Shown piece by piece: positions 9,983 to 21,114 of a stretch of 64,000 nucleotides of DNA. The stretch covers positions 17,728,948-17,792,947 of the forward strand of contig OU612071.1 in the NCBI GenBank assembly GCA_914767715.1. The letters run 5' to 3'. A model generated the notes under the pieces. That model saw only the letters and a program-made list of their open reading frames with translations. It had not been told where the DNA came from and did no database searches. Source of the DNA: Membranipora membranacea. Its lineage: Eukaryota; Bryozoa; Gymnolaemata; Cheilostomatida; Membraniporidae. Each line of letters begins with the position of its first letter. Positions within the stretch are counted from its first letter, which is position 1. The position numbers were made by a program, and so were the translations under genes.

Positions 9983-11163
9983 CTGAATTAAGTTGAGAAG
10001 CCATTATAATCTCAAAGAAAATGCTTGATTTTTGTTATTGAAAGCAATAATATTCTTTGTGTAGATGATTTTGTAACTGAAGATGATCGCTTTGATTCTA
10101 GAAAAAAAAATTTATACATCATCTTTTTCCAATAATATATTTATTGGGAGAGTACGGGTATTTGTGAAACTGAAACAAAATGGTGGAAGAGAGTTTGTAA
10201 AAAAAACACATTGAAATAACTAAAACTTTCAAATTTGACATTTTATAACATCCAAAGTTTAGAAGGAGTACATCATAGATCCAAAAACCAAAGAAAACCA
10301 ATCCATAGTATCCAAAACAGGCTTGTGGCTCAACAGTTTCTTCACAATTAATTCGGTATGACCACTCGAAGTGAATTATAATCATAGGTGTTGCATAAGA
10401 AACCTAGTTTAAAGTATTTACGTTCAAACGTGTATATGCAAATATTGGTTACAACCTTGGTAGCGCCTGTGATGTGGTTTCAAGGAAAAGATATCAGAAC
10501 CTACCGACTGAAGTTATGCAGACAGGATGCTGGTATAACTACGGATATACATGGGATATATCCTGTTATGGAATTATGGCAGAGGCATGTAACGCAACAA
10601 ATAAATGATGGTTGCAGTTCATTGAGTAAATTATGTGATATCCTAATCATCTAACGCTGTCATGCAGGTATACTGGTACATAAGGATTCTATTTGATCAA
10701 ACCCTATTATGCTCTTTAATATTACATTACTCTCTTATACTATTAAATATTTTGATCAAAGCCATCACGAACCCATTCAACTCGATTCACTACATTTGAC
10801 AGGCAATTTTGTCAAGATTCTTGATCATGAATGAATGGTAGTAGCACTTGCAGGATGAATCAATTTAATATTTCTGGGCGTTTGTGGAATGGTGAGCAAG
10901 TTTGATGAGGTCTGTTATAGTTTAGCAATACATAATTTTAAATTATTTTACATGTCTGAAACTTTCCTCAAAGTGAATATACCCAGTTTTTATTTTCATT
11001 TAAGTGGTTATAGGATTGTAAGGATGGTTAGACCTAAAAGAATTGCAGCGGACTATTTTGTATTATAGAAATTTCTCAAAAGTTGCAAACATTTAATAGT
11101 CAGTGATAACATGAAATTGTGTGAGAGGATCACTATACTAATGAAGCCAAAATGTTCCAAGCC

Positions 11164-11360
11164 TTATATTGTATATTTTATGTAGACCACTAGGCTCAAA
11201 CTAGGAAGCTGTCTCTTAACCCTGCTGAGTAATCTATGATGCATATCAGAAGGTATTTGCGAAACTTCAGCTTCATATGTAACATCAGTAGGCCATACCA
11301 CTACAAGTTTGTCCTCCTTGCAAGAGAAGCTAAACTCTGAGTTAGCTATACGATTGCAAT
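11164..11360 (-). CDS. NHL gene, probable last exon
   Basis: Acceptor TTTTTGTACTCAG at phase 1 gives CNRIANSEFSFSCKED then KLVVVWPTDVTYEAEV and VKRQLPSLSLVVYIKYTI, ending in TAA at 11166-11164. The Cys-rich start and beta-like stretch fit an extracellular domain. A donor (AGG/GTTAAG) about 60 nt before the stop would also be in phase 0, which is the phase of the first MFS exon at 10403. Confidence 0.5.
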
Positions 11361-14080
11361 CTGAGTACAAAAAGCTAAAGCTTGTTAAAAATAAAGAAAA
11401 TACTAACTTGTTAGCAAAATGAGTTCTGTAATGACTTAAACTGGACTGTTTTGACCAGCGATAGTTTGTGGGTCGGTTAGGCTTCTCATGGTTCTATCTC
11501 AAAGTGCAGGTCAATATCGCTGGTTCTCTTCAGATTATTAAATAAAAAAGAAACTGTCTACATGCAGAAAGATAGAACTAGATTCACAGTGTATCATTGA
11601 ACTTACCAGTGCCACATACACTTTGTATCTGGTGAAAGTTGCTCCTGATCAAAGTTTCCAGAGTAGATTTAGTAACGGGATCAGTCAGAAGCTTACAGCT
11701 GACATCATATACGGCTCTAAACACCAGGTGTCTGATGTGCTCATCTAAATGATAAGAAGGCACACATTAATTTGGTGCAAGCTTACGTCGAGTCAATATG
11801 AGCTATGCACCTGCGATAAGCAACAACTAATTGCAAGGCCTTATCTTTCGCCCGCCAGGGTTGATCAATGCCGTTGTAAACTTAGCTATGCTTGCGACAC
11901 ACCTGGCCTTCCCTTCTGGGCTTTACTTAGAGCCTTCCCTTCTGGGCTTTACTTAGACAGTGGTAGGCCTACATAGTTCTGCACTCGATGTTTGTAGTTA
12001 AAACAAGAAAGAGCTAAACATTATGACTTAATATCACAGTTATATATGCGAACTCACCCTTTAATACTTCTATCTCGACAATGCAGTTATCCATCCCCCT
12101 TGCTACTTCTAGTATGTAATTTCCAGCCTGAAGCTGAAGAGTTAAGCCAGCAGATATTTCAACTTTTGCTCGACTTTGTGCTGCAGTAGTGGTTGGTGGC
12201 AGTGTGGTCGGCGGTATGGCGCCTGTATAAAGAAACTTAATCTGATATGTTTTATTAGAAAGTTCAATCACCAATTTGTTACAAAATCTACTACCAAATC
12301 AGAATTATCAAGCACATCATCAAAATCTCTTTGTCATACTAGTTTTGTATTATGGTAATAACTCGACTGTATGCCCTATAAAGTGCTAGCTGGCGCCCTT
12401 GAAGAACCTTTTGGGTCCGAATCTGATGTATGTAATAATAAGAAATTAATATTTTGACATCATTTTTAGCATTTTAACCTGTAATGAGCTTAGATTTCCT
12501 TCCCAAAATATGGATATAGATACAGAGAATCTAGGGCTTGTCATGACTTCATTTTATTCGGTTATGCAAGATCGAAATTTACCTCGCTCGGCCAGGGTGA
12601 GTGTTTGTGTACTATTGTGTACAGATATTACAACTCAGTACTATCTATAAAAAATCAAGTGTATAATGTTTCTGTTACAACATAGTCACCTTGAATCATC
12701 CTGATACGCTGATACTCTCCAATGTACAAGGTGTTATTGATAACAGATACAGAAAAAGGCTTATCAACATAACAGTCATATCTGGAGCCATCGGTGTGGC
12801 CTGGTTTTTGGCAAATAGATGACGTCATTTCATTTTTAATATTAACGTGTCGGACTAGGTTATCAAAGTCTGCCAGAACTAGTTCATCTCCACTGTTAAC
12901 AAGTGAAATGCCCTTCAGATTAATAAATCCTGAAGATGAAAAAGCCCCATCAAAACTATACGCTGTCGCTGTGCTAGCCAACACTTTCAAAGATCTTTGA
13001 TGGTAACCCAGTTGATAGATGATAGTGTTAGAAGTAATGTACATGGTTCCAGTCCTGCTATTTTGTTCGATTCCAAGTGGGTGGAAATTCGTTTCATCAG
13101 ACTTGAAAAATGTGGCGGTGAAAAATTTACTGCTGATAGTTAATTGTCTTATGGCTTTATTATTACGATCAGTTATGAGTAAGCTTCCAGGGTTTAGGGC
13201 ATCAGGAATTCCACTATAAGGATATGCAAACCGAGCATAAAGACCATTTTGAAAACAATAGCTCCTGCATTGTCCTGTAAATGTCTCAGTATGTTAAGTG
13301 TTTCTGTCGATTATGCGTATGCAGTTGCTATCGCGGTCCACTACAAGTACCTTATCATTGCTAATTTGATGAAACCCGGATAGAAAATTAAAACGTGCTT
13401 GATTTCCTACCCCTTCTATGTATCCACTTTCTGTTGATATACCAACAATCGATTTTTTTGTGACACCGTCGGTTGTTTTAAGTGAATTGCAATCGATGTA
13501 CAGCAGATTTCCGGGTATAAAGAGATCAGGTTCAATGTGACAAACATTATCTTCAGTTATAAGGGATGTCAAAACTTCGACACCAGTGTCTTGAAATCTG
13601 GAAAATGTCAATGGTTTTTATTAAAGGTCATTGCGCATCAGAGTTGTACAGAACATCATTCATCATCAGGAACTGCACTGGGTGTTTGGACATAGTACTG
13701 CATCTCAGTTGGTCACATTTCCCATGAATAACGAAGGAGGCAGTTACAATGTACATTTATAGAGTAGAGATGAAATAAGGAAATGGTCAAAATGAGCTTC
13801 ATGGCAACAAAGTTTTCCCTTGACTGTGTTGTTTCACCCATGTCACTCAAAAATGTATGTATGTATGTATGTATGTATGTTTTATTATTTCCTCCTAAAA
13901 TCAATTTGATTTTAAAATCCTAACACGCTCTAAAAGTCTTTAATAAGTCTAGACTGGGACCAACACATTTATCTCATTACAAATATTATTAGCAAAAACT
14001 TACTTGAATTCTTCTGAGGTTTTGTCAGCATATAGGCCTACAACTAATGAGCCGGCCGCAATGAATGGTGAAAGCCACAT
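11164..14080 (-). CDS. NHL-repeat protein with an in-frame stop
   Basis: Five minus-strand exons join in phase: 14080-14004, 13597-12690, 12222-12058, 11744-11607 and 11360-11164. The product starts with a hydrophobic leader (MWLSPFIAAGSLVVGLYA), then a beta-propeller with NHL blades (for example VLVVDRDSNCIRIIDR, LLITDRNNKAIRQL, ELVLADFDNLVRHV), then a Thr/Pro linker (PPTTLPPTTT) and about 130 residues I do not recognise. It is probably secreted or surface bound; the ligand is unknown. One TAA (13296-13294) interrupts the propeller exon, although the frame continues intact for about 200 codons beyond. The ATG sits immediately after an acceptor, so an upstream leader exon is likely. The end is taken as TAA at 11166-11164; a donor at AGCAGG/GTTAAG is the alternative. 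Confidence 0.65.
11607..11744 (-). CDS. NHL gene, C-terminal exon 4
   Basis: Acceptor TTATCATTTAG, donor GTAAGT; 138 nt, phase 1 both ends. Encodes EHIRHLVFRAVYDVSCKLL then TDPVTKSTLETLIRSNF and HQIQSVCGT. Open with consistent phase; no recognised domain. Confidence 0.6.
12058..12222 (-). CDS. NHL gene, linker exon
   Basis: Acceptor CTTTATACAG, donor GTGAGT; phase 1 both ends. Encodes AIPPTTLPPTTTAAQ, a Thr/Pro mucin-like linker, then a beta-rich stretch (VEISAGLTLQLQAGNYILEV) ending CIVEIEVLKG. Joins in phase to the propeller exon and the next exon. Confidence 0.65.
12690..13597 (-). CDS. NHL gene, propeller exon with in-frame TAA
   Basis: Acceptor ACATTTTCCAG, donor GTGACT; 908 nt, phase 2 in and phase 1 out, about 303 codons. 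NHL signatures include GYIEGVGNQARFNF plus VLVVDRDSNCIRIIDR, and later TDRNNKAIRQL and LADFDNLVRHV; Cys-containing turns are present (CRSYC). The single TAA falls in the linker right after a blade (IIDRNT-stop-HTETFTGQC), where the pattern expects an ordinary residue. A one-base CAA to TAA change would explain it. A mini-intron cannot remove it without breaking the frame. Confidence 0.7.
13857..13880 (+). repeat. (GTAT)n microsatellite
   Basis: Six units of GTAT in a row in the first intron of the NHL gene. Confidence 0.9.
14004..14080 (-). CDS. NHL gene, exon with hydrophobic leader
   Basis: Acceptor TTTATTTCAG directly before ATG at 14080; donor GTAAGT; phase 2 out. Encodes MWLSPFIAAGSLVVGLYA then DKTSEEF. 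A core of about 14 hydrophobic residues followed by a polar stretch looks like a signal peptide or signal anchor. Confidence 0.6.
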
Positions 14081-14149
14081 CTGAAATAAAACAAGGTAAG
14101 AGCTCAATAATATTAGGATCAATTACCGATCCGCACATTCCTTTATATT

Positions 14150-14275
14150 ATGACAAACAGACACAGACTCAATTGCAGGCACATGACACGAACACACAGA
14201 CACGTACACAAACACACGGACACGAACAATGACACAAAAAGATACATAGATACGGAGACACAGAAATGGACATGC
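14150..14275 (+). repeat. Degenerate ACACAGACACG-rich tract
   Basis: Repeated GACACA/ACACGAACAC motifs (AGACACAGACTC, GACACGAACACACAG, GACACGTACACAAAC, GGACACGAAC) form an imperfect 10-20 bp tandem array. Confidence 0.6.
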
Positions 14276-14279
14276 ATAC

Positions 14280-15735
14280 TGCACCCTGTTCAGATCTAAA
14301 TTACCATGAAAGTACGGTTGTTAACACTAGAACTTTTCAGTTTTCAATAAAATCTACAAAAAGTTATCAAATCTCTATTTATTACAAATAGCCAGATAAG
14401 CTGCCGCAAGTCATGTTTGGTCTCCTCTGCTGCTCTGGCACCATAGACTCTTCTCTGTAAACTGCAGGCTGACAATAACTATAGTCAAATGATTATCAAC
14501 AGTATAACAGTAGCTTTATCAGCGTTATAGACGGTACCAAAATTTAAATTGTTAGATAAGCAAGCATACAAAACTCAAAACATGACTGTAACAATCTTGC
14601 CCTAGAACAAACTTGAACTGCTGATAAGAACAGGAACCACTGTGAAATTTAAATATAAGTTTTGGACCGGAAAACGAAGACCTGTTGGAATAAGTTTTTC
14701 CAGACAGTTTGATTTTATTATTTTAAAAAAAAAAGAATTTTTGAGTTTATTATCCTGTGAGCATTGCGAGTCACTTGCAACGGAAAGTGGATATAAGTGA
14801 CAGCACATCATCATCTTTGAGGTAAAAAGAGTTATCCTCTCTTGGGTACAGGCATCGGGGACCTGTACTCATACCTACACCACACCGGACCTCCGCTTAT
14901 TTCAGTCCTGCTCTGCATGAACCTGGCCAGGATGAATGTTGTGCCAGTACTAAATCAGGAAGGACTGCCTGCGTCATAAACTTAACTTCGATCTCAAAGA
15001 TCGAAGGTCATTACCATTAACCATTAGACAACTGCTGACTTCAAAGTGACCGCAACCGGTAGACTGAACTTTATATGGGCTGTGATGCTGTTTGGTGAAT
15101 CAAATCAAGATAAACATGAAACAAATTCATAATTGTTACAGCTTCGAGTGTGATCGCACCTCTGTACTGTACCATCGTCATGCCTAATGTAAGCATGAAG
15201 TCGGCTGTTAAGAAGTTTTCCCCTCCACTGGTCTAGCCCCAGGAGTGACCAGTGGAGGATGGCAACTCAGAATGTAGGCAAATAGATCAACCAGGGGATT
15301 CCTGACTTCCCACACTCCTCTTAGCAAATCGCCAACGGCTGCGATCTCCTTTCATTAAAGACATGCTGTGTACTGCACTTGGGTACTCATGTTATGATAA
15401 AAAAAAACCAGCAATACTGTCATAACAGATTGCTGAGAAATCTGAAGGAAGCTTTATCAAGTTGGTTTACTGAGAGGTTACAGTATGATGTCTTGGATAA
15501 TGACTTTGCTGGGTGGCCTGCTATTAAGATATATATTGCTGTTTAATGCAGTTAGAAAATATAAATTTATTACAGCAGTGAAAGGGCTGTCATGACTACG
15601 TGTTCATGGTAAATAAATCTATCAGGGACCCTATTCAACCAAGAGAGATATGCGACCGATCTGATCAAAGCCTTCCATATGGGTCACCTCAGTTTGGGGA
15701 TCGCAGGAAAATACAGTCAAACACATGATAATGGT
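14280..15735. other. No gene recognised
   Basis: Intergenic sequence with some moderately GC-rich blocks (14.85-15.35 kb) that might be worn mobile-element sequence. No family was recognised and no splice-bounded exon found. Confidence 0.4.
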
Positions 15736-15737
15736 GT

Positions 15738-15894
15738 CAATAGGCAAAAGCCGACCTGTTCCACTGTAATAAAATTGATTATTAATAATCAGTGTAAAAT
15801 CCCATACGCAGTAGCTCTCAACTGGTATGGGATTTTACATTGATTATTAATAATCAATTTTATTACAGTGGAACAGGTCGGCTTTTGCCTATTG
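15738..15894. repeat. Near-perfect inverted repeat, 69 bp arms, 19 bp loop
   Basis: Arms 15738-15806 and 15826-15894 are reverse complements with one mismatch. The outer part reads CAATAGGCAAAAGCCGACC; the inner part contains the smaller palindrome ATTGATTATTAATAATCAAT. Structure is that of a very young foldback/MITE with almost no unique sequence between its ends. Confidence 0.95.
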
Positions 15895-15899
15895 GCTTG

Positions 15900-17775
15900 A
15901 TATTCTTGGGAATTCCAAACTTGCATTGTGGGTAACCTAAAGAACATGGTCTTTTGCAGTGTTCATTTCTAGAAGGGGTGATTTTTTCTATCGGAAGATA
16001 ACAACATTCTGAGGTACAGTCAAAATCCTGCAGGGTGTCATTTGAGGGCTCATCTGCTCAATCCGACCTTATTTTTTCTGTACTTCAATAGCAAGTGTGA
16101 CCCAAGGCAGCTTTCTTATAGGGATTATGGCTGCTGGAGATTCGGTTATTTGGTTTGGAGAGTACAAATAGTTCATTTTGCAGGTTTCGTGAATCATAAT
16201 TGTTGAGCTGTCTTCTCTGTTAGCTTCTGTTAATAAGACGGACTTGTATTCATTAATGGCAGCAATACCTTGGGAGTTGCCTACTCTATTGACATGAATA
16301 TGCAACTTTAGCTTGAACACCAAACTGCTGAATATTAATCATATTATGTAACCATTAAACATCAAACAACTGTGAGAGGAAAATAGCAAAAAGAGGCAGA
16401 CAAAAGGGGGCAAGAGAATAAGCACAAAACTTGGGAATCCAAAGTAAATCAGTTGAATCGTAGAAAGGCAATGCAAATACTTCATTCATTTGAATCAGGT
16501 TATTTTCTATCATGTTGCAGGGGTACCCAAAAGTAGGCCTCAGATGAACCAAGGTGCTAAAAATTCTATAGGATGACTTTTAATGTCATGTCAAGAAAAC
16601 GCATCTATCTATTATTTTATGTTCTGTTAAATTCAAGAGAGTATAAATTGATCCACTGGATTATCAGTTCATGAATACAGCAATGTTGTCTGACCACATG
16701 ATGGCAGTGTGTACTTATCCAATAAGACAGAGTGAACCATATCATGTATGTATTTAAAAGCTAATATTTTTCATACTTTCATTCCTTCGTCTTAGACAGT
16801 CATGTACCGAATAGTCTGAGAATGTCATTACAGGAATCTGCAGACACAACTTGGCCATTCTGCGCATGCTCAGCTCTGGGCATGAGCTGATCTCTGCAAA
16901 ATTGAGTCTCGGAATTCCGAAGCCATCTGATTGGCTACCTGCTCTGGTGACATACTCCCTAAAGCGTGCGGATTTGTTAATAATAGTTATCCTCTCTTGT
17001 CATTATTAACTGATTCTGTTTGACAGTTTATGCAGGGGGTATCCCATTTCCCCTTTCTAAAGATGCAATCAGAACCCAAACTAAACTCAGTGTTCTTGCA
17101 CATGCGCAAATTCAAGTCACGCATGATGCATACTTAGCCTTACGACACCTGCTTTGTGGTAATGATAGCCTAGTTTATCAGTGATCTACATGCCCAGTCA
17201 GATCACGAGAGTCAGTATGCAACTTGGCTTACATAAATATATTATTTACCTTCTTTTGCCTGTGGTTGTAGTCTAATACGGCTTGCTACTTGTCAATCAA
17301 AAAACAAGTTGACTGTGCGTGTCATTAAAATTAACTTGATCACAATCAAATTGCCAACTATTACATCAAGCTTTACTTAAAACAAAGCCTTAACAATTCA
17401 AGTGGTTAAAATGTTTAATTTTAAAGTCATTGAATTACCAAAGGTAATAAAACAAAGCTTTCAGTTTGCGCAATACAACTAATTTACAGCTCAAATTGTA
17501 TCTGAGAACAATACAAAAAACTTCAGTCAACTGAGCTATAACATTCCAAGCAGTTGTCTCACAGCAGGTGTATGAAGCTGAACGTAGTATTAGAGTATAA
17601 TTACGTAAAAGTATAAGAGAATTTTTAGGTGAGGTGGTTGCTATTGTGGCTTTCTCAGCATCAAGTCTTTGAAGTTAAACTAGTGAGATTATGTGTGCAG
17701 TGGTCACAGGAGTGTAGACATTTTATTTCTTGGCAGGTGAGTAGTTAATAATGAAGACCTCAAGATGCATTCAAA
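15900..17775. other. No gene recognised; one unassigned minus-strand ORF
   Basis: A minus-strand frame of 84 codons (16323-16069) has a mixed, protein-like composition (NRVGNSQGIAAINEYKSVLL and so on), but neither splice borders nor a family are visible. The rest is AT-rich. Confidence 0.35.
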
Positions 17776-17777
17776 CC

Positions 17778-17875
17778 TAGTTTAAGCGCTCAAACTGTGT
17801 CGGGATAGCTGGTAGACACATTGATAATGAAATGCCTCTACCAGCTATCCCGACACAGTTTGAGCGCTTAAACTA
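17778..17875. mobile_element. Mini-MITE with perfect 38 bp inverted repeats
   Basis: Arms 17778-17815 and 17838-17875 are perfect reverse complements beginning TAGTTTAAGCGCTCAAAC. The 22 bp centre is ACACATTGATAATGAAATGCCT. The right half recurs at 40708-40762 with the same centre, and longer worn relatives occur at 23578-23798 and about 28436-28568, which makes it a dispersed family. Confidence 0.9.
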
Positions 17876-17879
17876 ATTC

Positions 17880-20080
17880 CGACCTCACATTATTTAGTTT
17901 TGGGTGTGGTAAGGCCATCGTGAACCACGCCGGAGATTAGGTCAAAATTGTGACGAAACATGTTTTGTTGGTAAGCTGCTCCCAACAACCTATACGCTGC
18001 TTAAAAGGTGTCAAAATTGGATCGCTTCAAGTTACTTGCCGTCAGTGCTGATGCTCGAAAATTTGAGTACCATCATAATTTATAGAAACCCACGAACTTG
18101 CAAATGAGGGATGCAGGATTAAGATTTAAATTAAAATCGTTCAGATACCTGTATAAGATTTTAAAACATGAGGACTCAAATACCAAGTGTTCACTATCAC
18201 CTAGTTTCCAAATTACCTGACACTCAGCATACAACTGCTAAATTAATGATTGTACACCTTTACATTTAACAATCTCCCCATTCAGTTAAAATACTTGTGA
18301 CACCCCTGTGAGATTAAAATTGAGGAAATAATTGTCGATAGCCATGCTAGGCTGACAACAGAGCAATGTGACCCTCATTAACTTTACACTGAAGAGACAA
18401 AGGCCGACTCATTAAAACTCATCCTATTGTATAATATCAATAAATAGCTTGGTCTCTTTATTTTACTCTGGATTAAAATACCTAAATCATTGTGCTGGTT
18501 GGTCAGAAGTTTTGATGTACCTACATAGAGAGACAAGTACCGGAATTCACTACTATTTTGCACAGAAACAATCAGGAAAATAACTTCAAACAGAGTACAG
18601 TAGAAGTCGTTGATTTGCAGTGACATAAATCACACAGGGAGGTTTGGCTGGACATTGTGAATCAAAAGGCAGGCACTCCTACCATCCTTACCAACAATAG
18701 CTAAAAGATCTAGTTGTCCTGTGGTAAGTTTAACGATGCAACTATCAGTTTTAACATAAAAAATTTAAGAAAAGGGAGGTAACATGTTAAGTTTTACTGA
18801 TGTTGTGGTTTCCTATTTAGAACAGTCTTCGTTCACAGCTTTTCCATCTAGGAGTCACCAAGATTATGTAAGAGGAAACTGTATTTATTTTCTGCGGGCC
18901 TGAATTCGTGAAATTTACTGCTAGCTTTCGTTTGATAGTAGTAATTACCTCATAAAAACACCCACTTTAGCCTGCAATAAATTTTCGAGCTAACAAAAGT
19001 TCAAAACTAATTAAACTCAACTCTACCCTAATACTGAAGTTGAAGTTGTTTTATTTTGCTGATACTGTCATAGTCAAATCACAAAGACGCCTTGGAAATA
19101 GGTTTTGGGCCAACTCCCCTAGGATATGCGTAAAAGGTCCAAAAACAAGCTTGAGACCAACCAGTTTATAACCTGCAATGTCAAGAGATTAACTTGTAAT
19201 ACAGCTAACCTGCTGCTGAACCTAAAATACATTATCACAACCTGTTTATTTAGTCTTTTAATATTATTTATCGGCATCATAGGCTGCCGTACCTTTTGTA
19301 CAGTGTTGTTGCTTTAAGTGTGTTTTTGTTGTTTTTAGAGTTTTTTAAGTCAATTAGCCGCCGCATGTAAAGGATTTATTATATAAGACTTTGAAGTGCA
19401 GTATTGATTACCGACACAACAGGCAAGCTCTACCTGCCTGCAGTTGGTGTGAATGTCACAATACTGACAGCGTGAGTCAAGTGCTGCATGTTGTTTGCGG
19501 TGTGAATATCACACATCTAGTTCCACAGACAGGATACCAGCTATACTATATTAGTCACAACAACAAGGATTAAATCAAAACACTCTGTAGCAGCAGCTAA
19601 ATTAGTTATGCCCTACCATCGGGTATTCTAGATGTCTAGAGTTTGCAAGCTGCAAGATTTCTGATGCCACTTTGGAGGTAAGTTACTGAGGGTATATTTC
19701 TCCAATTTATAGCAAGGCTGCCTTAGCTAAAGTCTTATTGATTCACAGGCGACTCTGTCTGAATTCCTGTGAAACGCCTAGCTTTTAGCTCTATTTTGTC
19801 AAAGGGCTGCAGACATCACTGCTGTGATTCTCATTATGACCGCCCGATTTTAGGGGAAGAAGGTGTCGGCTCGATATATTTGCCACCTGTGGTAGTTCCT
19901 GCTACATCTTTATTTGTTGATTGCAGTTATTGAAGAATCATGGTCAAAGATTGAGAAAACCAAAAATTTAGTTAGGTTTGCAAAGATTGAGTGTTTGTAT
20001 GATGCATCACTGTCATGACCAAGTTGCATTGGTCGTAAGTGCAGTGTATCTATAAACATGGAGTGTGTTGGATATTTGTT
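17880..20080. other. Possible upstream region of the AJM1-like gene; no exon proved
   Basis: Candidate untranslated exon ends with good donors occur at about 17739 (TTGGCAG/GTGAGT) and 19678 (TTTGGAG/GTAAGT), but nothing in the sequence proves transcription. Otherwise AT-rich DNA without recognisable genes. Confidence 0.3.
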
Positions 20081-20082
20081 TT

Positions 20083-20145
20083 AGCCCTGTTCACACGGCC
20101 ACGGGTTTTGGTTTAACCAATACCCGTGGCCGTGTGAACAGGGCT
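20083..20145. repeat. Perfect hairpin, 24 bp arms
   Basis: Arms 20083-20106 and 20122-20145 (AGCCCTGTTCACACGGCC...) are perfect reverse complements around a 15 bp loop that itself holds TTGGTTTAACCAA. CCCTGTTCACACGG-type ends suggest a tiny non-autonomous DNA transposon. Confidence 0.9.
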
Positions 20146-20789
20146 ATATTTGTTTTATGTCAGGATGATCTCAAAACCCATTTATACATAATAAGCAAAT
20201 ACACGAATTTCTGCTGCTGCATAATTGCCGATACTTAGTTTGATTGATTACTAAGGTCAAGTTTCACAAACAAATTTCAGCTTCCTAATATATTAATTCC
20301 TAGGATCAATATTGAGCTATCATCTTACTATTATTTACTACGCTCATCCAATTTCGTGATAATTACTATAGTAGTAAGTCCTTCATGGCTAATCTAGTAG
20401 AAGGTATTGATTGTGTAGGTGTGTTTTGGTGCAGGGTGAAATTTACTCCAAGTGAAATCTACAGTGCAGGGACTATCAGAGGCTGCTATGGCTTGAATCT
20501 TGGTATTTCCTCAGAAGATGATGCCAAAGTGGTCCGAAGTTTTTTTTAATATTATCAGGATAAAGAAATTTGAAAACCTTGTCAAATCAGTTCCTCGTAA
20601 AATATGGTGGCACAACAGTAACATCTCCCTTTCTTACCATAGCATGTATATATATTGATAACTCTAGTGAATATTAGAAAGCTGTAAAATGTGTTGAGCT
20701 CTATTGATTTGTATGTGTCAGGCGTTAGGAGTTATCCTCTTGTTAAGGGTACAATTTCATAGTTAGTGAATACCTGGTGATGAGGATAG

Positions 20790-20850
20790 TCAGAAAGTGC
20801 TGCAGCGATCCGGTTAGCGCGCTTGTTATTCACCGCTAGGCGATCGTTGC
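20790..20850 (+). mobile_element. SINE fragment (family A)
   Basis: GCGATCCGGTTAGCGCGCTTG followed by TTATTCACCGCTAGG matches the A-box half of the SINE at 4290-4445 (that one is on the minus strand). No B box follows, so it is truncated. Confidence 0.5.
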
Positions 20851-21065
20851 CTTAGTACAGGACTCGTGGTTTCCAGACAACTGGGAGAGATTTTAACGTT
20901 GATTGTTCACAGCATCCTTTGGTTGGGTGTATCTCTTTGTCGTTAGGGCTGGCCCTAAATATGGTACAGCCTTTTGTATGCGATGATATGCAACTATTGA
21001 CATCTTCTGTTACAGGTACCATATGATGGACATGCTGTTCTATCTTTGATGCAAAGAAGAAAAAT

Positions 21066-21114
21066 ATGATGGCTAGCAAGATGGCTGAGAATTCTAATGC
21101 TCTATGTGACCAAG
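21066..21114 (+). CDS. AJM1: AJM1-like gene, candidate first coding exon
   Basis: ATG ATG opens MMASKMAENSNALCDQ, with donor G/GTAAGA leaving in phase 1, as the next exon (22813) requires. A second in-frame ATG directly follows, and the third is at codon 6. An alternative is MANLVE at about 20383, with a weak donor. The upstream untranslated part was not delimited. Confidence 0.55.

Larger units (their letters stand above)
5756..10403 (-). pseudogene. MFS transporter relic resembling SLC18B1
   Basis: Eight or nine minus-strand exons join in phase: 10403-~10250, 9982-9906, 9354-9281, 8711-8569, 7904-7836, 7316-7229, 6848-6721, 6171-6076 and 5859-5756. They encode hydrophobic segments in the order expected for the first nine or so helices of a major facilitator (SLC18B1-like). 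Recognisable are the YGLVFFGFW helix, AKKSMILGAATCGIASVLFG, the helix MQTVSGAGAILL, GYSVGALVGGA, and VGFTFSFIVIGV. Three lesions are visible: a frameshift in exon 8711-8569 near 8588, an in-frame TAA at 7844-7842, and an in-frame TGA at 5811-5809. Phases still match if the lesions are ignored, so decay looks recent. The true start and the last helices were not found. Assembly errors are an alternative, but three in one gene favour a pseudogene. Confidence 0.65.

Noticed and set aside
5809-13296. Alternative genetic code or programmed readthrough to explain the stops in the minus-strand genes
   Set aside because: The AJM1-like gene has no in-frame TAA, TGA or TAG in about 2,900 codons and ends with TAG, so the standard code applies.
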